21,805 nt of DNA from a virus: the IMG/VR virus record IMGVR_UViG_3300046318_000345, positions 1-21,805 of that record; one strand, 5' to 3'. Of the stretch, positions 1 through 5,918 are shown one piece after another. Position 1 is the stretch's first letter; each line of letters opens with the position of its first letter. The notes below the pieces were generated by a model that had not been told where the DNA came from, made no database searches, and was given only the letters and a program-made list of their open reading frames with translations. The translations under genes were made by a program, and so were the position numbers.

Positions 1-1509
1 ACCTTTACGTGGTGTGAAAGTATTTGGATCGTATACTAATGGAGTCATGATTAATGGAACGTATGGAGCATAAACTGCACCTGTTTCCAAGAATTGAGAT
101 CCTCTGTAACCCATCAAGATTACGTTCTCAGTCATGTAAGGGTTTTTGTAAACTTTGTAACGAGAATTCAAGTTACCAACTTTTTGAACACCCATTGCAA
201 ATTCCATTTTGTCACCGTTTGTATCAGCAGCATATCCAGGGATTGATTCCAAGATTGTAGCTACAGAAGGAGAACATACTAAGAAGTTAGCTCCACCTCT
301 TAAAGTTTTTTGGTGAATTTTGTTAGATACTTTTTGGATTTTAGTTCCTAAAGTTCCGAACCATTGACCTTGAGTGTTGTAGAAATCTGAACTAGCGTTA
401 GACCAAGCACCATTTACATAGTTTTTGTTGTTTACTGCTGACCATCTTTCAGTTGTTGCAGCATCTTGGATCAACATGTCTAACAATTCTAAATCGATCT
501 CCATAGAGATGTACTCAGAAAGTAAAGATGTTAATTCAGCTTCAGCATCAATTGAATGGTAAGCATTCAAATCTTGTGCGAATTCTGGAGTCCATTGAGC
601 TTTTAATTTTCTTGTTTTAGCAACAATAGATTCAGAAGCTAATGATACGTTGATTTCTGGAATAGAGATTGTTCCGTTTGCTGGATCAATAGCTCCGTCT
701 TCGAAGTCTCCTCTTGTGTTGTCAGTTGGTTGTACGTGGTAAATAACTTTACCAGTTACTGTAGCTTGGTTTAAGAAAGCTGTGTCATCAACTACGAATG
801 TTACTGTATTTCCTGATACTGTAGTTAATTCTGGGAAAGATGTTACGTTAGTAGATCCTGAGTACAATCTGAAAGCTCTTACTCCTTTTTTGTCAAATGC
901 TACAGATGATAAATCAACTGCTACAGTTTTGAAGTCAGCTGGGTTGATACCGTCTTGGTAAGCGATAGATGCTGATGTAGCTGATCCTGTTGCGTTAGCT
1001 GTTACAGTAAATTCTTTAGCGTTAATTGAATAACCGAATTGACCTGCACCATATAAACCACCTGATACTTCTTCGTCTACTGCCAATTTATCGTTAGCTG
1101 TAGAAACGTTTCCGTATAAGTTCTCTCCTGCTGTTCTTCCGTTTACTGAAGTACCGTATTTGAAATCCAAATAGAAAACTAGACCTGAAGGTAAGTTCAT
1201 TGGTTGTACAGAAACGAAGTCTTTAGATGCGATTTGAGCGAATACTTTACGTACTAATGGTAAAGCTACTCCTGCCCACTGCTCTGCATTACCTGTACCA
1301 GTACCCATTGCACCGTTACCTGTAGTGTTAGCTTCAGATACTAATTGTTTTGCTTGATTCTCAAGAATCATAGCCATGTTGTTTTTCTCGATTTCGTTAG
1401 AAATACCTTCTAACAATCCAGATTTAGCCCATTTACCTGACAATCTAGCTGCATCAGCTTGTAAAGTCTTGTAGTTGTTAGACCCTTCTAATAATTGATT
1501 TAATTCCAT
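1..1509 (-). CDS. 23: Major capsid protein, T4 gp23-like (C-terminus off the window)
   Basis: This is the main shell protein of the phage head, translated from an ATG at 1509 with 503 codons visible and no stop before the left edge. The N-terminus matches the T4 gp23 layout: a KW..LLEG segment, an ILENQ segment (T4 has IFENQ), a flexible Gly/Thr stretch and then the VQPMN.PSGLVFYLDFKYG segment of the capsid fold. Further on are TPEFAQDLNAYHSIDAE, the EYISMEIDLELLDML helix and a TPRKG stretch at the edge. T4 gp23 is 521 residues, so probably little is missing. As in T4, an N-terminal propeptide is probably removed by the prohead protease; VSE at 57-59 and ILE at 48-50 fit its (I/L/V)xE rule. 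The gene lies 31 bases after the scaffold gene in the same unit. The identity is firm; the cleavage site is inferred. Confidence 0.96.
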   Translation of the reverse strand, partial: MELNQLLEGSNNYKTLQADAARLSGKWAKSGLLEGISNEIEKNNMAMILENQAKQLVSEANTTGNGAMGTGTGNAEQWAGVALPLVRKVFAQIASKDFVSVQPMNLPSGLVFYLDFKYGTSVNGRTAGENLYGNVSTANDKLAVDEEVSGGLYGAGQFGYSINAKEFTVTANATGSATSASIAYQDGINPADFKTVAVDLSSVAFDKKGVRAFRLYSGSTNVTSFPELTTVSGNTVTFVVDDTAFLNQATVTGKVIYHVQPTDNTRGDFEDGAIDPANGTISIPEINVSLASESIVAKTRKLKAQWTPEFAQDLNAYHSIDAEAELTSLLSEYISMEIDLELLDMLIQDAATTERWSAVNNKNYVNGAWSNASSDFYNTQGQWFGTLGTKIQKVSNKIHQKTLRGGANFLVCSPSVATILESIPGYAADTNGDKMEFAMGVQKVGNLNSRYKVYKNPYMTENVILMGYRGSQFLETGAVYAPYVPLIMTPLVYDPNTFTPRKG

Positions 1510-1540
1510 TTTAAATTGAATGTGTTTTAATTTTTATTTT

Positions 1541-2725
1541 TTAAATAATTCCTGCCAATCTTTGCATTCTTTTTACTGTTTCAGATACTTCAGAAATAAT
1601 TTCTGGATTAGCTGGTCTAGCTGTTGTACCTGTAGCTTTAGATGCGAATGACTTGTGTTCTTTAATTGTAGTTGGTTTTGCCACTACATTTTTAGAAACT
1701 GTTTCGAAAACTAATTTTACTTCTTTAACTGTCTCTGCTTTGTCGAATGCTGCGATAACATTAACTTTTTGAGATTCAGATAAGTTGTTTGCTTTAAATA
1801 CTCTATTTACATAAAGTAATTTTGCGTTTAGAAGATTAACCTCTTGAAGTTGTCCTCTTAAAGTTTCAACAGTTGCTAATGCTTCTGCTAAGTCCTCATC
1901 AACTCCTTCGTTTGGTCCTGGTCCTCCTGGTTTGTTAAGACCTAAACCTTTACCACCATGAAGTTTGTCACCAACACTGTCGATCCATTTTTCAAATGCA
2001 TCTCCGTATTTAGCAGCAAGTGCTTTCATTTCGTCAGCTAAGCCTTCTTCTAACTCTACTTCGTTAACAGCTTCTCCTTTAGTAAGACCTAAACCTTTAC
2101 CTCCGTGGATTTTGTTACCTACATAGTCGATAGCTTTTTCAGCTGCGTCTCCTACTTTTTTGCTCAAGTCTGCGATACCTTCTTCAACTCCTTCTTCCAT
2201 TTCTTCAGATTGCTCTAATTCAGAAAGTAATTCGTTAATGTCGATTTCTTCTTCTTCACCGTTTTCTACTCCAGTCATATCGTCAGCGTATTCTGCTGCT
2301 TCTTCTTCTGGTGTTTCTGCTTCTTCGTGCTCAATTTCTTGATTAACGATTCCACGGATTAAATCTTTCAAATCTTCGATAGACATATCTTCGATTTCTA
2401 GATCTTCTTCTTCGCCTGCTTCTTCCTCAGCTCCTTCTTCTCCTTCTTCTTCTCCTGCTTCTTCTTCAGACTCTTCTTCTTCCTCCTCTTCAGCTTCTGC
2501 TACGTTACCGTGTGCAGTATCTGTTTCTGGATTGTTAATCAAATCAACCTCGTTCATTACTTCTTCGTCTTCTGCATCTTCCATTTCTTGAAGTTTTGCA
2601 GCTAACATGTCTTTTAAGTGAGGTGTCAATGATTCTTCTAAAGCTTCTTTAGCGTTGGCAATTGCAGCTTCACGAATAGTTTTAGCTTCAGCAATAGCTT
2701 GCTTTAATAAATCTTTGTTTGACAT
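1541..2725 (-). CDS. 22: Prohead core scaffold protein, gp22-like, with duplicated module
   Basis: A 394-residue, strongly acidic protein directly before the capsid gene, the position of T4 gp22, the main inner scaffold around which the prohead forms and which is then degraded. Residues 1-60 are a charged helix, 77-180 an almost continuous Glu/Asp-rich tract, and about 290-345 a conserved helical segment containing LLYVNRVFKANNLSESQK and VKEVKLVFETV, which I recognise from gp22-like scaffolds. The C-terminus is RMQRLAGII. Unusual is a tandem repeat at residues 183-216 and 228-265, both ending HGGKGLGL(T/N)K and each preceded by (V/L)EEG, a plausible prohead-protease site. The start ATG follows a 98-base leader with two hairpins and a TATTTATA motif. 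Role by position and C-terminal similarity; function of the repeats unknown. Confidence 0.85.
   Translation of the reverse strand: MSNKDLLKQAIAEAKTIREAAIANAKEALEESLTPHLKDMLAAKLQEMEDAEDEEVMNEVDLINNPETDTAHGNVAEAEEEEEEESEEEAGEEEGEEGAEEEAGEEEDLEIEDMSIEDLKDLIRGIVNQEIEHEEAETPEEEAAEYADDMTGVENGEEEEIDINELLSELEQSEEMEEGVEEGIADLSKKVGDAAEKAIDYVGNKIHGGKGLGLTKGEAVNEVELEEGLADEMKALAAKYGDAFEKWIDSVGDKLHGGKGLGLNKPGGPGPNEGVDEDLAEALATVETLRGQLQEVNLLNAKLLYVNRVFKANNLSESQKVNVIAAFDKAETVKEVKLVFETVSKNVVAKPTTIKEHKSFASKATGTTARPANPEIISEVSETVKRMQRLAGII
1931..2044 (-). repeat. Scaffold-protein repeat copy B
   Basis: Encodes residues 228-265 of the scaffold protein, from GLADEMKALAA to HGGKGLGLNK. It is four residues longer than copy A at its start and matches it best over GDA.EK.ID.VG.K.HGGKGLGL. 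Confidence 0.85.
2078..2179 (-). repeat. Scaffold-protein repeat copy A
   Basis: Encodes residues 183-216 of the scaffold protein, from GIADLSKKVGD to HGGKGLGLTK. Paired with copy B at 1931-2044; the last part is nearly identical at protein level and well conserved at DNA level. Confidence 0.85.
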
Positions 2726-2745
2726 AATGTTTGTTTGTTTGTCGT

Positions 2746-2816
2746 ACGTCTATTGTAGATTGTGAGACGTAATAATGTTTTACTTTGTAGTAGATATCAC
2801 ATAAGGATCGTGATAT
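2746..2816 (-). promoter_or_regulatory. Two hairpins in the scaffold-gene leader
   Basis: Two inverted repeats lie between the putative promoter and the scaffold ATG. The first pairs 2794-2800 (ATATCAC) with 2810-2816 (GTGATAT) around a 9-base loop. The second pairs 2745-2751 (TACGTCT) with 2765-2771 (AGACGTA) around a 13-base loop. Neither is followed by a T-run, so they are not terminators. They may shape or stabilise the abundant scaffold-capsid mRNA; that is inference. Confidence 0.45.
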
Positions 2817-2823
2817 ATTCTTA

Positions 2824-2831
2824 TATAAATA
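2824..2831 (-). promoter_or_regulatory. TATTTATA motif upstream of scaffold and capsid genes
   Basis: The coding strand reads GTGTATTTATATAAGAATA between the terminator and the scaffold gene. It is 98 bases from the ATG at 2725, much farther than the other copies, giving a long leader. Since the terminator upstream isolates the scaffold-capsid unit, a promoter must lie in this stretch, and this is the best candidate. Confidence 0.45.
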
Positions 2832-2845
2832 CACACGGTTTTTCT

Positions 2846-2879
2846 AAAACAATAAAATCCACCTTTATGGGGTGGATTT
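2846..2879 (-). terminator. Intrinsic terminator after the 78-residue gene
   Basis: Coding-strand hairpin AAATCCACC, loop CCATAAA, GGTGGATTT, nine base pairs, followed by a T-rich tail (TATTGTTTT). It ends the terminase-to-protease unit and isolates the scaffold-capsid unit. It shares the 17-base core CCACCCCATAAAGGTGG with the terminator at 9431-9449. Confidence 0.88.
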
Positions 2880-2882
2880 GTG

Positions 2883-2901
2883 ATTTGCAAATTGCAAATT
2901 G
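2883..2901. repeat. Short tandem TTGCAAA repeat
   Basis: ATTTGCAAATTGCAAATTG sits between the stop codon at 2911 and the terminator, a seven-base unit repeated in tandem and partly palindromic (ATTTGCAAAT). Function unknown; it could be a protein-binding site or slippage-derived sequence. Confidence 0.6.
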
Positions 2902-2910
2902 TGTAATGTT

Positions 2911-3147
2911 TTACTGTATATGACCTAGTAAATATAGTGTCTCTTCTATGTTAGACTCAACATCGTCAAAGTCACTTTCATTGGAAGCTATCTGATTCTC
3001 TCTCTTATACTGCTCTAAAATGTCTAGTGCGGCTTCTAAGTGTCTCTTAATATGAGTTGATGCTGTGTTTAGATCTAACTGCTCATTTAAAGCTGTTTTG
3101 CTTAAATGATTTGCTTGCCACTTATGTATATCAAAATTACTTTCCAT
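2911..3147 (-). CDS. Small acidic hypothetical protein between protease and scaffold genes
   Basis: A 78-residue protein I do not recognise. It has no transmembrane segment or signal peptide. Residues 18-50 look helical with heptad-like hydrophobics (HIKRHLEAALDILEQYKREN), followed by an acidic helix ending in YLLGHIQ. Its ATG overlaps the TAA of the protease gene (TAATG), which suggests translational coupling. It is the last gene before a strong terminator, so it closes the terminase-to-protease unit. Its place between the gp21-like and gp22-like genes makes a minor role in head assembly possible, but the sequence shows no more than that. Confidence 0.75.
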   Translation of the reverse strand: MESNFDIHKWQANHLSKTALNEQLDLNTASTHIKRHLEAALDILEQYKRENQIASNESDFDDVESNIEETLYLLGHIQ

Positions 3148-3725
3148 TATGCTCTTAGTATGTTATTTAAAATAGTATCCAATTTGTCGTACTTACCTGC
3201 TTTTACTTTTCCTTCATTCAATGAGATAGGATTCATAAATGCTCCTTGAGTAGATGGATTAGAAACAAAGTCCCAACATACTAACTCAAAATCTGGTTGT
3301 ACCATTAAAGTACCTTCGTTTGTTTGAGTTACAGATCCTGTACCTCTTGATGAAATACCTATTGTATGTCCTCCTTTTACTATCTCCTTAACGATGTTAC
3401 CTGCTGGTGTGTTAAGTAACTCAACTCTACCCATTAGGTCTTCTCCATCCCACCATAGTTCTTTTACAACGTGTGATGCATTCTTTAAAGAAACAATAGC
3501 TGATTCTGGATGATCTAATTCTCCGTAGGCGTTACCCACTTTAACGAAGTTCTCTATGTAGTTGTTTACTTCTTGTTCAAGAATTTCTCTCTTATAGATT
3601 CTTCCGTTTTGATTCTTGGCTCCTGCTCTCTGCATAATACCTACTACTTCAAATATACCTGGTTTGGTTTTTGATTCAGTAAGTACTGCTTTAAATGGAG
3701 TTACATTTACTAATAAATTACTCAT
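3147..3725 (-). CDS. 21: Prohead core protease, T4 gp21-like (peptidase S80 type)
   Basis: This serine protease matures the T4-type prohead by cutting scaffold and capsid proteins. The 192-residue length is close to T4 gp21 (212). Visible landmarks are GIMQRAGAKNQNGRIY (residues 29-44), the catalytic His in GELDHP (H72), the nucleophile Ser in GISSRG (S125 or S126) and the acidic residue in WDFVSNPS (D152), giving the His-Ser-Asp order of this family. The C-terminal tail is short and basic. The gene follows the 362-residue head-region gene after one base (TAAGATG) and overlaps the next gene by one base. It is expected to act inside the prohead; hydrophobic-x-Glu sites in the capsid and scaffold proteins fit its specificity. 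Confidence 0.95.
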   Translation of the reverse strand: MSNLLVNVTPFKAVLTESKTKPGIFEVVGIMQRAGAKNQNGRIYKREILEQEVNNYIENFVKVGNAYGELDHPESAIVSLKNASHVVKELWWDGEDLMGRVELLNTPAGNIVKEIVKGGHTIGISSRGTGSVTQTNEGTLMVQPDFELVCWDFVSNPSTQGAFMNPISLNEGKVKAGKYDKLDTILNNILRA

Positions 3726-3726
3726 C

Positions 3727-4815
3727 TTAGTTTAATAAGTCTTTTAGTGATACCTTTATTTCCATCATGTCTCTTTGTGCCTGTACCCATGCATCTGAAT
3801 TCATTGCTCTGTCTGATGGTGATTCGTATCCTGGGTCCTCTTCTTGATCTGGTTGATTCATCCAGTGTTGACTGTAGTCATAGTCGGCAAATATCTGCTC
3901 GATACCTTTGTTGTATCCGTATATTTGATGATCATCTAAAAAATCTGCTAAAGAAGCACTGTTTTCGTCTTCATCCGGACCTGTCATGATATCGAAAATC
4001 ATGTCTGTATATCCGTAGATTTGATTATCATCTAGATAATCTGCTAGTTGACTTTTGTATTCACCGTCTGATTTAGGTCCTTGCATTTCGTATACCTCTT
4101 CCTCTTCTTGTAATGCTTGTTTGATTAAGTTCTTAAGTCCTTCTTTCAAAGTAGCTTTTTTCATTCCGTTGAATGTATCAACAGTATTTTTTGCTGTAGC
4201 ATCTACCATTTTATCGTGAAGATCAACTTTAGGATTAACTCCTGCTAATTGATTAGTATAAAATATAGCATCTTTCTCTAAGTTTTTAGATACTTTAGCT
4301 AACGCTTTTGTATATTCTTCTGGGGTTGGTGTTCCATGAACTCCTAATACTTCTAACTCAACTCTTAATCCTCTAAGGATTTGTTCGTATGGATACTTGT
4401 CCATATCGTTAGTTGGTTTGTATCTATAATCAGTTAAGCTCTTTTTGGTAAGTTTAGCTTCGTTTAGATTCTCATCCAATTCAATTCCAGCAGCTTTAGC
4501 TACTTTTTCTCTAGCTTGACCATGTAGTGAAGTTAGTTTTGCTTTTACTTGAGCTAATCCCTCTTTACCTTTTACTTTTAAGAATGATTTTAGCTTGTCA
4601 AGATTGTCCGTTTCTAATGTGTGTTTCCATACATCTGCAAAAGACTCTTCAGCTTCTTGGATCATTCCTCTATTTTTAAGGATAGTAACTGCATCAGCAT
4701 ATCCGTTAAAACGAGTAATAAGGTTAGGATGTTGCATTCTAGCCTCAACTATGAACTGATCTTTAGTGAATTTACCCTCTTGAATTCCGTTATATTTTTC
4801 TTGTAGTGTTCTCAT
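3727..4815 (-). CDS. Conserved head-region protein with C-terminal duplication
   Basis: A 362-residue protein lying where T4 carries the prohead core genes 67 and 68, between portal and protease. The N-terminus (YNGIQEGKFTKDQF, HPNLITRFNGYADAV, residues 8-43) resembles a segment I associate with uncharacterised structural-type proteins of marine tailed phages. Residues 60-120 and 165-235 are Lys/Glu-rich helices. The C-terminal part is acidic and holds a near-perfect duplication: residues 257-276 and 289-308 both read LAD(Y/F)LDD(N/H)QIYGY followed by a divergent hydrophobic helix. IQEG at 11-14 is a possible prohead-protease site. I infer a prohead core or virion role from position and composition; no enzyme motif is visible. 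It ends one base before the protease start. Confidence 0.8.
   Translation of the reverse strand: MRTLQEKYNGIQEGKFTKDQFIVEARMQHPNLITRFNGYADAVTILKNRGMIQEAEESFADVWKHTLETDNLDKLKSFLKVKGKEGLAQVKAKLTSLHGQAREKVAKAAGIELDENLNEAKLTKKSLTDYRYKPTNDMDKYPYEQILRGLRVELEVLGVHGTPTPEEYTKALAKVSKNLEKDAIFYTNQLAGVNPKVDLHDKMVDATAKNTVDTFNGMKKATLKEGLKNLIKQALQEEEEVYEMQGPKSDGEYKSQLADYLDDNQIYGYTDMIFDIMTGPDEDENSASLADFLDDHQIYGYNKGIEQIFADYDYSQHWMNQPDQEEDPGYESPSDRAMNSDAWVQAQRDMMEIKVSLKDLLN
3892..4047 (-). repeat. Internal duplication LAD(Y/F)LDD(N/H)QIYGY in the 362-residue protein
   Basis: Two copies of a 20-residue unit at 3988-4047 and 3892-3951, separated by a 12-residue acidic linker. The first 13 residues differ at only two positions, the remaining helix diverges. 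Likely a small repeated binding module. Confidence 0.8.
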
Positions 4816-4816
4816 G

Positions 4817-5038
4817 TTATTTATTTTCGTCTAAGTAGTCAAACATCTTGGTGTGTGAAGGACGTGAAGGTCTTTGCACTGTTTTGTAACCTAATTTTTC
4901 TGCTGTTTTTGTAGCAATATTTTTACCTGCTCCTTTTTTAGAGAAAGCAAATGGTGTTGAATATGCTCCTGCTCCTGCAGATGTACTCATCTCCTCTAAC
5001 ACTTCTTGAAGTGCTTGAATTAGCATCGACTTTTTCAT
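4817..5038 (-). CDS. Small conserved head-region protein
   Basis: A 73-residue protein with an N-terminal amphipathic helix (MLIQALQEVLEEM, residues 5-17), then a small-residue stretch STSAGAGAYSTPFAFSKKG and a basic C-terminus with KTAEKLGYKTV. The AGAGAY.TPFAF segment recurs, from memory, in short proteins encoded beside portal genes of marine T4-like phages; I know no proven function. Its ATG overlaps the TGA-side end of the 284-residue gene (ATGA), and the next gene starts one base after its stop. By position it could correspond to a small prohead core component such as T4 gp67 or gp68, but no residue-level similarity supports that. Confidence 0.8.
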   Translation of the reverse strand: MKKSMLIQALQEVLEEMSTSAGAGAYSTPFAFSKKGAGKNIATKTAEKLGYKTVQRPSRPSHTKMFDYLDENK

Positions 5039-5889
5039 ACGTTCTTAAGCTCGTTTACTAACTCGTAATATTGCATAAGAGACACCAGGTGATTATCGTC
5101 TACTTTCTGTGTAGCCTTAACTGGTACTATTGCTTTGTATATCTCATCTAACTTAATCCTTACGATGTCGTCTGTCACTTTAGTCTTTAGTGTAGAGATT
5201 TGATCTTTAAGTTTTGTCATCTCTTCATTAACTACGTTTCTAAGTCTTGTAGATGAGTTAGCTGAGATGATAAACTCTTTTAGTATGTTTTTCTGCTCTG
5301 GAAGTAAGTCCTTGTATTGGTGGTTGAATTTCTCAAGTAGTATTTTATATGTCAAAAGACGTAAGTCCTTATCATACTTTGAATACTCTTCGATTAATGC
5401 ATTCTTAACTTGTCCTTCTGCTTGTTTACTTTGGGTAAGGTGTTCTAATAGTGTTGTCTTATTGTCCACAAATACATTAGGGTCAACTAAGTCTGGTGTG
5501 TTTTGTGCTTCCAATAAACAGTATAAGGCTGCAAGTGGTTTGTATGCCTCTACTTTAATCGAAAAGAACTCCTCCAAGTCGTAGTGACTTTTTAGTTCTT
5601 TTATCAATTCGTACTTTTGCTTCTTAAGAGCAGGAAGATCTAGTTTCCTAGATATCTCTACAATAGTTGATACAATGGTCTCTGCTTTCTTTGGGCCTAC
5701 TCCTTTGTTTTTAAGTACAAAATCATATAATTTAAACTCCTTTACAAGTGCTGTGTTACCTGTATAGAATTTTTTAATCACTTTGATTGCCGGAGATTCT
5801 TTTCTAGAAAGAGTATCGGCTGCCATTTGTTTTACCAATAGCTCAAATATAAGGCCTGTATTTTTGTATTTGGAATGTTTTATCTTCAC
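5035..5889 (-). CDS. Conserved alpha-helical head-region protein (GTG start)
   Basis: A 284-residue, mostly helical, Lys/Glu-rich protein between portal and protease genes. It begins KIKHSKYKNTGLIFELLVKQ, a segment I have seen at the N-terminus of uncharacterised proteins in other T4-like phages, which supports the GTG start at 5889; the next Met is at residue 22 and would cut off this conserved part. Residues 160-250 have a heptad-like pattern and could form a coiled coil, including EEMTKLKDQISTLKTKV. No catalytic motif, membrane segment or Cys cluster is visible. A TATTTATA motif lies 17 bases upstream in a 29-base gap after the portal gene, so it may start its own transcript. A head-assembly role is inferred from neighbours only. 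Confidence 0.8.
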   Translation of the reverse strand: MKIKHSKYKNTGLIFELLVKQMAADTLSRKESPAIKVIKKFYTGNTALVKEFKLYDFVLKNKGVGPKKAETIVSTIVEISRKLDLPALKKQKYELIKELKSHYDLEEFFSIKVEAYKPLAALYCLLEAQNTPDLVDPNVFVDNKTTLLEHLTQSKQAEGQVKNALIEEYSKYDKDLRLLTYKILLEKFNHQYKDLLPEQKNILKEFIISANSSTRLRNVVNEEMTKLKDQISTLKTKVTDDIVRIKLDEIYKAIVPVKATQKVDDNHLVSLMQYYELVNELKNV

Positions 5890-5906
5890 AATAGTACTGT
5901 CTTTGT

Positions 5907-5914
5907 TATAAATA
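5907..5914 (-). promoter_or_regulatory. TATTTATA motif upstream of the 284-residue gene
   Basis: On the coding strand this gap reads TATTTATAACAAAGAC, ending 17 bases before the GTG start. It nearly fills the 29-base gap after the portal gene. The same octamer stands 16-20 bases before three other start codons in this window, so I read it as a candidate late-promoter core. Promoter function is inferred from position and recurrence. Confidence 0.5.
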
Positions 5915-5918
5915 TAGA

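Noticed and set aside
54-260. 68-codon open frame on the plus strand
   Set aside because: Antisense shadow of the capsid gene, no recognisable motif and no start context.
2160-2342. Ser-rich 60-codon open frame on the plus strand
   Set aside because: It is the antisense of the Glu-rich tract of the scaffold gene; TTC/CTT repeats give poly-Ser by composition.
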